From assembly GCA_035048495.1 (NCBI GenBank), contig CM068553.1:10781259-10845258 (forward strand): a DNA stretch of 64,000 nucleotides, in the 5' to 3' direction. This DNA comes from Euptelea pleiosperma. Lineage: Eukaryota; Streptophyta; Magnoliopsida; Ranunculales; Eupteleaceae. The position numbers and the translations under genes were made by a program. Below are positions 1 through 12,700 of the stretch, in pieces. The notes beneath the pieces are model-generated. The model worked only from the letters and a program-made list of their open reading frames with translations. It was not told the DNA's origin and did no database searches. Positions within the stretch are counted from its first letter, which is position 1. Each line of letters starts with the position of its first letter.

Positions 1-1027
1 CTAATGGGCCGTAGACCATGGGTTTAACAAATGGACTAGGAGTGCATCTTGCTTTGATACCAATTTGATGCAAAAAGGCGTGGCACGTGGGGGCCGCATT
101 TTTTCCTTTAGGTGATTGTGCCTTTGATCCACTGCTTTAAGCTGTTAATCAATTAAAAAATGAGCACAATGTCGATGCAATTTTTTGATAGCAAAATTCT
201 CTTAGCTTCTTGTTTATTTGGCTTCTATCATAAATATGTGCATAAATATTTTCATGTAGCAAACATCAAGATTGTCCATGTCATCACCAACATGTGTTAT
301 TCATCATTTCTTGAAGAAAATAAATTTGAGATACCAAATCCTTTCATTTTACCTTTTTGTTCATAAACCAGGAGTTGACGATTTGTATATAGGTCTTGTT
401 AGATCTTATCTCTTCCACAAGGTTCCATATAAGTGAGATTCTTCTGTTGTAGTGCTAGAAATTGGGTGATTCTTTGTCATCTTTATTTTCTTCTTTGTAA
501 GGTTTTCATCCAACATAATCTTTTATTTCTTCTGGTGCAACTAATTCCTTAATCCTATGTTTGGTCATAATCTTCTTGACTATCAAAGTCTTCAAAGCAT
601 TATAGTCTGCTTTGACACCATAGTGTTCCCCTTGTGCTGGTTATGGACGTTTATAAGTTTTGCAACATCAGGATTTTCCTTTGTAAAAACTATGTTGTTA
701 AAATCGTCAACACCTTCATGTGAGATATTCTTTTACGCAAGCAACTCAATCTACTCAATATGTTAGAGATAATATTTTGGAAACGCCCTCTAATGCCCAA
801 ATTTTTTCCATCATTATCTACCATTCAAAATTTCTTAACATCTTCCATCAAATTTTAGAGACTTGAATCATATCTTTCAGCAGTTATGATTCTTTTCCTA
901 TTATTCCAATCCATCACAAATGGTCTGAAATATTGCAATGGTTTAGCTTTTAACAAACTACTAAAGCAGTTAGAGGCAAACTTGGGGTCAACGATGAATT
1001 GGAAAGAAGATTCAATTAATCCACCAC
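1..1027. other. Left edge, no recognisable gene
   Basis: AT-rich sequence with only short open frames (under 85 codons) on both strands and no family I recognise. The minus strand between about 860 and 1100 reads as an open frame that continues the coding-like sequence of the inverted repeat starting at 1028. It may be the remains of a captured or decayed gene. The 5' exon or exons of the glycosyltransferase gene further right must lie somewhere upstream of 3724, and I could not find them here. Confidence 0.5.
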
Positions 1028-2902
1028 TTAGATTATTAGGCAATTTGATTTTCCACTCACAATCTTCAATTGAATCTATTACTTCAAGTAGTACAAACAC
1101 TTACCTTGCAATTTCCGTGGCTCCTTGAGCATTAATCTTAGGCATGACAACAAAGTTTTTTGATTTAAGAATCTTGTTGAGTTTATTTCTTTATCCCATT
1201 TATGCTATGTTTTTTCTTAAAACAATGGACCAATCTGACTTGGCTAACTAAAAGCATTGCATGCTTGACGCTGTTCTGTAAAGCATCCTTGTGCAAGAGC
1301 TACAAAGAATTGGGTTGCATATATCATTTCTAAATCAATCTCCTCAACTAGAGTTGTAGATCTCATATTCCTTGTCCTTGTTCTTCATTATCAACCTCTG
1401 TCGTCTTCCATTCATAGCAAACAAGCATCCAAAGTAAAAGAGACCTAAAAGATTTTTCACAAGTTGCTCTTGTTGCACCTTTGGCCGCTCTTCCTTTGTC
1501 TTTTTTTTTTTGTCTTTGACAAGTCTACAAGCTCCTGTAAAGGTGAGAATCTCGAAGCCGGGTTTAGATTCAGAGTTGGTTTTTGGGTCCATGCTGGCTG
1601 TACTCTTGAAATCCTTTGCCTCAAATTTGTCTCAATTTACTTTCAAGATATTGGAGGCAGTTTTCCAAAAGTTTTAGAATGCCTTCCTCCATTGTTTTTA
1701 CTGTTGATTGAGGTTTCTTTTTTGCTTTTTGAGCCTGCCATTGTTGATCGGACAATCTGGTTTGCAATACAGTCAAAGAAAGGGAATGACAGAAATCCGG
1801 CACCAAGGACGAGCATGCTGCCGGAAGAGAAAGTCCACCACCACAAGTGAGCAAACTAGTAGCGACGGAGGAGGTAAACCTGAGAGTTGCTGTGAAGTGG
1901 ATGAACTATGAAGGCTGTTTGACTCTGCTGTTTAAAGAGAGGGAATGTGAAAGAAGGGTTAAATAGCCAAGGGAAGTAGATTTGGAAACCCAAGTTGGTG
2001 GATGCTAGAAAACCACCATATCAAAAGCCCAGGGCACTCATCTTCTGCCTTTTTTGCATGAAGAGAGAACTTCTGTCCTCTTTGCATCCTTTTACAAGGA
2101 GCTTGTAGAACTTGTCAAAGCAAAAATTAAAGGTAAAAAGGGACAAGGAAGGGTGGCCTGAGGCGCAATAAGAGCAGCTTATAAAAGATCTTTTGAGTCT
2201 TCTTTATAGTGGGTGCTTGTTTGATGTAAATAGAAGACGATAGAGGTTGATGATGAAGAACAAGGGGTATGAGATATTCTCAAAAGACTCTACAACTCCA
2301 GTTGAGGAGATTGATTTGGAAATAATTTGAGCTGAGAAGTCTTATGACTTCTTGACTCGATTAGTTGGAATTTTCGCACATGGAAGCTTTACAGAATTGC
2401 GTCAAGCATGCAATGCTTCGGCTCGCCAAGTCAAATTGTTCCATTCGCAGAAAAACCATAACATATGCATGATTGAGATTATGTTCAACAAGATTTTGAA
2501 ATCGAATAACTTTGCCGCCATGCCTAGGATTAATGTTCAAATGGTCATAGAACATGGTTCAAAGTATTGGACGATACCGAAACATTTTGCCCGTATCGTT
2601 TTGGTATCACCCTAGGGCATGACAAGCATGGCTACACGAAGTTTCGTCTGAAACCGAACGATACTTCATCTTATGTGTAAATTTGCACTAACATTTCATT
2701 TCGCTTTCACGAAGTTTCGTTCGAAACCGAACGATACTTCCGATACCTTTCAGTATCTCCCATGAACGATATCGAAACGATACTGTGTACTTTGAACTGT
2801 GGCATGGAAATTGTGGGAGAGGCGTCTGTACTTTTTGAAGTAATAGGTTCAATTGAAGATTCCGTAAGTGGAAGAATCAGATTATCTAATAACCCAAGTG
2901 AC
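1028..2902. repeat. Long imperfect inverted repeat with 0.54 kb spacer
   Basis: The left arm (about 1028-1545) matches the reverse complement of the right arm (about 2088-2902) along its whole length once a 249 bp MITE at 2553-2801 is removed from the right arm. Matching landmarks include a run reading GTCAAGCATGCAATGC near 2401 against its complement near 1255-1270, and a shared run with TCAATTGAAGATT near 2850 against its complement near 1067. The spacer (about 1546-2087) is not palindromic. Both arms, read outward from the centre, look like decayed coding sequence with shared peptide-like stretches, including one around a NFxxMPxIN core. I do not recognise the family. Likely a fold-back element or an inverted duplication of a gene fragment. 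Confidence 0.75.
2553..2801. mobile_element. MITE, hAT-like (8-bp TSD), in inverted-repeat arm
   Basis: A 249 bp element starting CATGGTTCAAAGTA and ending TACTTTGAACTGTG, which is near-inverted. The flanks are 2545-2552 (tcatagaa) and 2802-2809 (gcatggaa), an 8-bp duplication with two mismatches, as expected of an old insertion. The interior contains inverted copies of a CGATA-rich motif. It interrupts the right arm of the surrounding inverted repeat, whose left arm lacks it, so it inserted after the inversion formed. No transposase is encoded, so it is non-autonomous. Confidence 0.65.
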
Positions 2903-2940
2903 AAAATGAGTAGTAGCTCCAGTAAGTGACAAAATGAAGG

Positions 2941-3590
2941 AAAGTCGATTGACATGGTTTGGTCATATACAACAAAAATCAATGATAACACTAGTGAGGA
3001 GGAATGTGCAAGTCGAAAGGCTTGAAAGGGTGAAGGTAAGGCCAAAACGGACGTAGAGTGAAGTTCTAAGAGGAGATTTTAAAAGACTTTCCTTAACAGA
3101 AGAGATGGCTTTAGACAAGATTAAATGGAGGAACATGATTCGTGCAGCCGAATCCATATCGTTGGGAAAAGGCTTACGATGATGATGAACTGGAAGCAGT
3201 GGAAGCCAAATGAACAAAGGGCTGAGAGAATTTAACTTGCAAAGGTTGAAGCCACCTTCACTAGAGTATTTCCCAATTTGTTAATCATTTTGCATAGATG
3301 TTTTTTTTGATAAGTAGTTTTGCATAGATGTTGGTCTCATTTTTTTTATCGATTAATAGCTGGAAGCAGGGGACCAAGGCATGATCACCTGAAGAAGTAA
3401 TCATGGCCCCACATGTCATGCCTTTCTGTGTCACTTAGTCTGATGTCTTCTATGCCCTTTCATATTTGTAGTCACACATACTTAACAGAAAACCAAAAGA
3501 AGTAAAAAAGAAAGAAAAAACCTTTTAGTTCCATGTTGCTAATCCCAAATAGTTGGGATATGAGTAGATGATGATGATGATGAGTCCCAC
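2941..3590 (+). mobile_element. RTE-type LINE 3' end, degraded
   Basis: The plus strand reads WFGH, then RRN, then a basic PK stretch and SLTEEMALDKIKWRNMIRAA near 3103-3155. This is the C-terminal tail typical of plant RTE (BovB-like) LINE reverse transcriptases. A second tail at about 3540-3585 has the customary phrase reading CCCAAATAGTTGGGAT followed by a run of ATGATG repeats. Stop codons and frame breaks are present, so it is a dead 5'-truncated copy. Related tails occur at 22.2 kb and 46.25 kb. Confidence 0.7.
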
Positions 3591-3723
3591 ATTCTCATTT
3601 ATCTTTCTTTTATCACATTTTCTTTTTCCCATGAGACCAATATATGCATTATTCTGTTTCTCAATTATTAATTTAATGAACCTGCATTTTTAATGTGTAT
3701 TTTCTATTGTACTTCTTTTGTAG

Positions 3724-6700
3724 GCCTCAAAGCTCTAAATAAGACCCATTCTTCACCCACGTCTCGCACACCCAATTTCAGAGACATCATTTCTTTTGTA
3801 ACTGTGTTTGCCATCTACAATACCTCTGTCTCTACACATGCAGATGATAGATCATCTGAAATGGTGACTGTTGGGAACACTTCATATAGTAAAGTGGAGA
3901 GGTCAATGGCTATTTTGAATGTTTTCATTAACTTCATCCAGGTAATTTACAGCTTATTATAAAAGGTCCCATGCTGTAGGAAAGTACAATTAGCTTTTAG
4001 TGGAATGTTAGCAAGAATTGTCGTAATGGCATTGCTCCAATGCAACCTGGCACACAAAAATCTGCGATTTTTAAAAAATCCCCAAAAATCTATGATTTTT
4101 TGAATTCACGAATCAATCGTCGATTAATTGGCAAAATTAGCAAAATCTTTGATATTGAAAGACTCGGCGAATTTGTTGATTAATCAACTGAGATCCATTT
4201 TTTCCCCTTCTGATTTCGGTTTTGCCAATTTTGGAATTTTGATTATGAATGTGAATCATGCTTTTGAGTTATGACTTATTATTATGGAATTATAGACGTG
4301 CTTTTCATCATATACTTGAAATATGCCATGATATATTATATATTTGCCGATTTTTCCCGAAATTATCCAAATTTTCCCGACTTGACCCCTTGCTAATTTA
4401 TTTCCGAATCCCGACTTCGTGACTATGACTCCGCAAAAGACAAGAACAACTATGTTGAAAACTGTACCTTGAATTGAAGCGTATTCTGTCTTGTCTTTTT
4501 ATGAGGTTGCATCTGTGCAACGCCTGTTGGCGTTCCTTTCTAGCATTCTCTAACTCTTAAGGTTCTATGCCACATGAAAAGCATGGTCAATTTTTTTGGG
4601 CCTCATTGATTAATTACATCTTTTTGACAGAAGGAACTGCAACATCATTTTTTTTTGTTACAAGCATCGATCTCGAATCTATCTAGAGCAATTACAAGAA
4701 ACTCCACCAACTTCTTCACATCTCCGTTGAACCTTCTGTATTTAGCATCCTTCTAAAATATAAATTAAACCCAATTGAATATTATTTATGTTTCTAAAAG
4801 TAATTTGCTTGTCAACTGTATTCAACTAACATCCTATCTATTTCAACAAGATTAGTGCTAAATTTATAAGGTTTCACAAGATATTGTAATTTATATTACA
4901 ATCATTGATTAAATTACCAGGCGATACAAGACTTGCATTCTTTTTTGATAAGTATAAATTTATTCAAAGCCAAATGTGAAAGAAAATCCACTCAAATAGG
5001 CCTAGGTGACCTACACAGTGAGGCAAAGAAACAACTAAGAACAAAGTGCAAAAAAGACGGACTGGCCACCTTAAAGAGGGCCTAAGAACAAATAAGACTC
5101 CCCACTCTCGCCTGAGCACAAGTACCTCCCATCTAAATACAAAATCTCTACTTGTCAAAAAAAAAAAAAAAATACAAAATCCTCAAAAAACAATCCTCTA
5201 CATAATCTGAAGCACTTGGACTATAGGATCATGAGAGCTTTGATATCGATAATGATGTTGTGCACCTCCCTTTCTGCATTTTCAAAGACCTGCCAGTGTC
5301 TTTCCTTCAAAAGACTCTCCATGTAATGACAAAGGGAAGAAATATCCACAACATCCGATCTCTAGGGGAGAAGGCAAGAACATACCAACGCTTGAAGCCA
5401 TCAATGACTGAACTTGGAAGGATCTAGCAGATACAAAAGGCTGAAAGGGAACTCCAAACACTGCCATGCAACATTGCAATGAATGAAAAGATAATCGATA
5501 GATTTACCATTTGCCTTACACATGTAGCAGAAATTTACCAAAATCCTTTTCCTAATGGCATTTGCTGGTCATCTGAGGTTTCTTAAAGGGCTTCTTTGCT
5601 GCTTTGAAGTGGTTTCAGGTTTACGCGTTAATATGGAAAAGAACAAGGCTTTTGGCATGTGAGATGTGGAGAACCTGATTGATATAGCCGGCACTCTCTC
5701 GTCTTCCTATTTATTATCTGTCTTGCTTCTCTATCCAAAAGTGTAGCGACGACCCTGGAGAAGCTTATGAGGAATTTCTTGTGGCATGATAGGGATGAGG
5801 TGGGTCGGTTTCATTTGGTTAATTGGAAGACGGTGTGCAGACCCAAGGCTCAAGGGGTTTACGGATTAGAAATTCATTCGAGATGAATGTGTCTTTGTTG
5901 GGGAAGTAGTTGTGGATATTTGGCTCGGAGATATTGAGTCTTTGGAGGATGGCTATTGGGGGAAAGTATGGAGTCTCAGCCTTAGGATGGGATATCGGAC
6001 CAGTTCGCTCGTCTTTTGGCTGCAGCGTTTGGAGGGGCATTATGAAGGTGTTGCAACCTTTTACAGAGTGACTTTTAAAGTGGGAAATGGGGATAAGGTC
6101 AGATTTTGGGAGGACAAGTGCTACGGAGAGTCATCTTTCAAAGAAGATTTTCCAACTCTTTTCGCTATCTCTAATAAGAAGAGCAGCTCGGTCCGGGATT
6201 GCTTGTCTTGGGAAAGGGATGTGGAGTCTTGGAACTTTGGCTTCAGGAGACCCACTTAATGATTAGGAGATTGAGTCTGCTTCCTCTTTACTTTCGCGCT
6301 TGGTTGATTCTTGCATCTCTCTAGCGGATTCGGATAAATGATTGTGGAAATGGTCCAAAGACGGACAGTTTTTGGTGCGCTTTCTATAAGGCTTTGACTA
6401 GGCCTACTAGCTTCTCTTTCTCGGCGTCTTTCGTCCGGGACTCTAAAATTCCTTCTAGGGTTGTCTTCTTATTATAGACTGCAACTCTAAAAAAAGATCG
6501 TGACGGTAGATCATTTGATTGCGAGGAGGATTACCATTGTTGATTACTGTTCGATGTGCAAGCATTGGGGGGAGTCGGTCTATCACCTTCTTATTCACTG
6601 CGATGTGGTGAGAGCGGTTGGATGTTCATTTTTAAAGGAGTTTGGGATTCTCTGGGTCATGTAAGGCTACCTTGCTAGCTATTTTGGTTACCTGGCATTC

Positions 6701-9700
6701 TTCCGCCTTCTTGGCACTTATTTAAAAAAAAAAAAAACGATGTGTTTGGTAAAATTGAAAAAAAAAAAACAGCTTTTTAAAGCCTAGTAAGCTTCCAAAG
6801 CGCCATAAGCAGATCTGTTTTTGAGCGGCTTCTGCTAACTGCTTTTGTAGGAAGCCGTTCTTAAAAGAAATTCTTTACAATTTTATCTTTAAATTTTTTT
6901 ATAATACCAAAACTACCCTTTTGAATGTCCCAAGTGTTTTTTAAGTGCAATTAACTATTTTTAGGGGTAAAATTGATGTTTGATACGAAAAAAGAACTTT
7001 TTTTTTATAAGTGTTATTGGGTAAGCACTTAAGATAAACTTTAAGATCTGATTACCCAAATGTAGCCTTGGAGGCTTGGAGCCCAAAATCTTAGATGATG
7101 TAAAAACCATACCAATGGGAGAAACTAGTGCTCGATAAAACGAGCAGACCATAGAACCATTACGGGACCCACACCATACTTTCTTATGCAACAAGGTGGA
7201 GGTGGAAGGCTCCAAATACAATTGAGCCTGCTAGAAAAGAATACAATCTCCCAGTCGTTCAAGTTCCTTTTAAAATCGAAGTTCCAAGAAACATTTTCCC
7301 CTTGGCAAGACCAAAATTCTAATAGGGAGCCCCTTTTTGTCAGAAAGAGAGAACAACACATGGAATTCCTCTTTAAGAGTAACTTCACCGCTCCACCAAT
7401 CTTCCCAAAATCTAACTCTTTTGCCACTACCCATCGTATACCTGATCCCCTTCATGAAATCCAAATGGATGCACCTGTTTCTTTCACATCGTAGGTCCCT
7501 GCACGTACTAAACTTGACCCAAAAGCATTGAAGTGTGCCTTTATTGGCTATTCTTCGTCTCAGAAAGGCTACAAGTGTTATCTCCCGCCCTCTCGTCGTC
7601 GATTTGTCACGATGGACTTCTCCTTTTTTGAGGATCGGTCCTATTATCCAGGTCATGGTCAGAATTTTGCTTAGGGGGAGTGGTTCAACCAAACTTCTAG
7701 TCATGAACCACTTCCCGAATTGTCTCACTCAATCCCTTTGCCTTTGATTCCAGAACCTACTACTATGTTAGATGATGTGTTACCTACAGGAAAGGGGTTT
7801 CAATTCTTCCCCAGATTCTACATATGTCGTGAAAAATAAGTCACCATTGAACAACCACGCCATACCTCTAAGGGGCCAACTCCTCCCCCTACCAACCTTT
7901 ATCTCCCTACTGATACAACTCTTGATATTCCTATTGCTCTACGTAAGGGTAGACATAGTTGTACATCTCATCTTATTTCGCAGTTTGTTTCATATTATGC
8001 TATGTCTCCGTCTTACCACTTTTTTGTAGTCTCATCGTCATCAGTTGCCATTCCTTCCAGTGTAAAAGAGGCATTATCTCATTTACAATTGAAAACGGCA
8101 ATGAAGGAAGATATGCGGGCATTGCTCAAAAATGAAACTTGGGAATTGGTACCGTTGCCAAAGGGTAAGAAGTCTGTTGGTTGTCGGCATGGTTTAAAAT
8201 TTCGGAATGTTTCGTATGTTTCATTTCGTTTCGTATGTTTCGGTTTGTTTCACCGAGACAATCCGATACAATCCAAAAAAATAAAATAAATAAAAAATAT
8301 AATTTAATTATTTTGAAAATATTTCGTAATGTTTCGTAATATTTCGGAAGTGTTTCGTAATGTTTCGGACATGTTTCGTAATGTCTTGGAAATTTCATTT
8401 TTTCACCATTTTTTCAATGTTTCGTGAATGTTTAGTTTTGTTTCGGAGTTTGTCTCGGCTTTTCACTTAACCGGGATATTCCTCCGAAACGAAATTTTAA
8501 ACATTGGTTGTCGGTGAGTCTTTACTGTGAAATACAAGTTAGACGTTATAGTTGATAGGTACAAGGCCCAACTAGTTGCCAAACATTATGCCCAAACCCA
8601 TGGTATTGATTATTAGGAAATCTTTGCCCTGTAGCGAAGATGAATTACGTTTGTGTCCTCTTGTCCTTGGCTGCCAATTTTTCTTGGGAACTTCACCAAT
8701 TGGATGGGAAGATTGCCTTCTTGCATTGTAACTTGCACGAAGAGGTCTTCATGGACACACCACCAAGCATTACGTTTCTCAATGCTGATGGGAACGTTTG
8801 TCGGCTCAAGAAGTCATTTTATGGTCTTAAATAGTATGAGGCTGTGGTTTGAGAGATTCAGTCACCCTATGACGGATTTGGGTTATAAACATCGCTAAGA
8901 TGATCATATCTTGTTTTTAAAACACAGTGGAACCAACACTATAACTCTTATTGTATATGTTGATGATATCGTCATTACGGACAATTGTCCTATGGAAATC
9001 AAGCAATTGAAGACCCTTCTTGGCCACAAATTTGAAGTCAAAGATCTTGGTTTCCTCAAATACTTCTTGGGCATTGAAGTGGCACGATCTAAGACATGCA
9101 TATGAGTGCAAGTATGTGTTAGATCTGCTCCATGAAGCTAGAAAGCTCGGAGTGAACCTGTCGATAGCCCTATTGAGCCCAATCACAGATTGAGTGATAG
9201 TGATGGTGAACCTTTAGTTGATGCAAGTCAGTTTCAACGCTTACTGGGGAAATTGATCTATCTGTCTCTTACGAGGCCTGACATTGCTTATGTTGTGAGT
9301 GTCATTAGCCAATTTATGCATGCCCTCACTCGACCCATTTTGCTGCAACTTTGAGAGTTTTACGTTATCTGAAAGTATGTCTCGGGAAAGGCTTACTTTT
9401 TAGACAGCATGGCCATATGCGTGTGGAGACTTGGATAGATGCAGATTGGGCTGGATCTATTATTGATAGACGCTCCACGTCTGGTTACTACATGATGGTG
9501 GGTGGTAACCTGGTGATTTGGCAAAGCAAAAAATAGTTTGTTGTTGCTCGCTTAAGTGCCGAAGTTGAGTTTCGATTGATGGCAAATGGTATTTGTGAGT
9601 CACTTTGGTTACAATTATTACTACATGAGTTGAGCTGCCCCCCAACTCGTCCGTTGTCCTTATATTGTGACAATATGACGGCGACCAACATTGGTCATAA

Positions 9701-12700
9701 TTCGGTTCAGCATGATCGCACCATGCAAATTGAGGTTGATCGTCACTTTATCGAGGAAAAAATCACTTTGAGGTAGATATTAACTAGCTATGTTCCTACG
9801 TCTCAGCAGTTGGCCGATATTCTCACTAAGGCAGTCAATCGAAGTACTCTTGAGAATCTTGTTAACAAGCTGGACATGCATGATATCTTTGCACCAGCTT
9901 GAGGGGGAGTGTTATCATATGTCTTGTCTTTATATTTTATGTATTTACGTTCTTTGGTCACTTAAGTTGTTCAGAAATACCATTGAGAGGGAAATCGTCC
10001 CTCACTCTTCTCCTCATATCTTTTTGTCTCTTCGCTCAACTTTCTTCTCTTCTTCTAGTTCTACTAATTCTTCTAGTTTAACTTAACTGAGGTGTAATCG
10101 AAGTATCGAACTAGGTGCAATTTCTTCTTTTGCCACCAACACATAACCTCCCATGTGATGCTGCATGTCTTTCATGGCAGGTAATCCATCTGAGATTTTT
10201 TTTTGGGGAAAGATTAGCATATTCCTTTTATCAATGGTTCTAACCGAGGTGTAATCGAACTAGGTTCAATTTCTTCTTTTGCCACCAACATATAAACTAC
10301 ATCACTTTCATCCACTTCAAAAAATTCAGCCATAGAAAGTGTTGAAAATTAACCTTCCACGAACCAGCAAAATAGAGAGAACCGAAAAGATCAATCACAC
10401 AGACACAACAGATTTACGTGGTTTGGCAGTATGGTTCATGGGTAAAAAGAGCTTTTTCACTATCTCTAAAAAATTAAGGTTACAATAATTTCCTCTTTCT
10501 CTCATTCTCTCAATGTACTAGTGAAACCCACAATGCCCTTTAGAGAATGTATAGAAATCTCCGTTACAATGAAATACCTGAAGTAACCCCCAATACGAGT
10601 TGTACCCCAACACATAATGTACGAACAAAAAATACCATTGGCTCTGGCGTAGGGGTTTAAGTAACACCAAAGTTTTCACGAGTATTGTGATACTATGGCT
10701 GCGAGAATAACACGAGGGTGTAGGATTCGTATGGATCTTCTATGTGATGCCTGTAATGAGGAAATCGAAGATTTGAGGAGGCATGCAGTTCAATTGACGC
10801 AGCAACTTGATCGCTAGGAGTTGCAGGATCATGATGAGTGCAGTCATGTCTCCGAAGATGATGTAGATGAAGGCTACAACCATTTTTATGATGGTGCTCC
10901 ATGGGACGAGCCGGATGAAGGTGCGATTAACCCTAAGACTACTAGGGCTGCATATCAACATGTGGAAAAATTGCGGAGCTTCGATATGAAGGTAGAAATA
11001 CCTGATTTTGAAGGGAGCCAACAACCCGAGAGTTAATAGATTGGCTGAATACGGTGGAGTGAATTTTTATTACAAAGCCAGACGACAACAAGGTGAAGAT
11101 CGTGGCCATCAAATTAAAGAAGCACGAATATGCTTGCTGGGAATCTCTATGAGCACGCGAGATAGTATGGGTTAGCCAAAAATTAACTCTTGGGAGAAGA
11201 TGGAAAAGAAGATGAAGGGAAAATTCTTACCAGAGAATTATTTACAAAATTTGTACCATAAGATACACAACCTCCGCCAAGGGGTTAGAAGTGTCCATGA
11301 GTAACACAAAAATTTAACCAGTTGATCACTCATAGTGATGTAATAGAGTGGGAGGAACAAACTATAACATGGTATGTTAGTGGATTGCGAAGCACTATTC
11401 AAGATGTAATTGTGCACCAGCCATAGTATCGCAATACCCACGAAAACTTTGTGTTCTGCCACAGCTTTGCTCTCTGTACGAATTGCTTATCTTTTCTTAT
11501 TATTTCCAGAATCTCATGAATTCATGACTGTACACACATTTATGTGGAGAATTATGTAACAACGACACAGATTCAAGGTGTCTGACATGGTGCCTTTAAG
11601 AAGCCCGACAGGTATACATGTCCTTAGATGTATTATATTATAATATTTTAGTTATTTTTAATCAAATTTTATTTTTATATTTTCAAATAAAATTTATTTT
11701 AATAAAAATAAGGAAAGAAATATATGAAAGTAAAGGAAAACATTCCCATACACCATGGAATTATCAATAACATAATAAATATAGGTAGATTTAAAAGACG
11801 GAAGACTATCAAACAACTATAGCCGTGTTTAAGTTTCAGCCCCATCAAACCATTGTTCACTAAGATATTCTTCAAAAGCAGCTGGTTCTGTTGGACTGTT
11901 TTCTTATATTGCAGCTGCATCACTCTTTTAGTGCTTCTGGTTCATAATATTGCAAATAAACCTTTTGACTGCAAATAAACTATTATTGGAGCCATTTACG
12001 TTGTACTCCTACTTGGGTCTAGAGTTTCTTGAAATTCTTACATTGGTCGTATAATTTTGCAGGTTTCTATGCCCCAAAGCAATATAATCATTCTCACTGA
12101 TCCTGCTTCTGAGCTTTCAATACACAGAAATAGTGTCACGGTATTTCGCATTCAAGGTGAATATTCACGAGACAAGTTGATGCTTCAAAGAATCAGGTCT
12201 TACATTGTAAGAGCACATTGCATCTATGGATAAGTAGTAATTTCTGTTGTAGTTGAAATTCGTAGCTGTTCTGATATGTTCTATCGGTATGCTGGTCCTT
12301 TCATTTGTTTGTTCATCAGAAAGCCAATTTCCAATTGAGGTTGTACATTATCTCTGTGATTGACTGCTTTGCATTCTGCCACAACTTTGCTCTCTGTCAA
12401 AATTGTTTTATCTTTTCTTATTATTTCCAGAATTTCATGAATTTGTGATTGTAGGCACATTTATGTGGAGAATTATGTAACAATGACACAGATACAAGAT
12501 GTCTGCGCCTTTAGGAAGCCCGACAAGTAGACACGTCCTTACACATGCATTATAATATAATATTTTAGTTATTTTTAAATCAAATTTATTTTTTATATAT
12601 TTAAATCAAATTTATTTTAATAAAAATAAGGACAGAAATAGATGAAAAGTAAAAGAAAACATTCCTATACACCATGGAATTATCCAATAACATTATAAGA

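Noticed and set aside
1464..1911. Plus-strand frames of 67-128 codons at the centre of the inverted repeat
   Set aside because: They cover the spacer and arm junction, are low-complexity or Phe/Leu-rich, and the protein-like signal in the arms is outward-facing (minus strand on the left).
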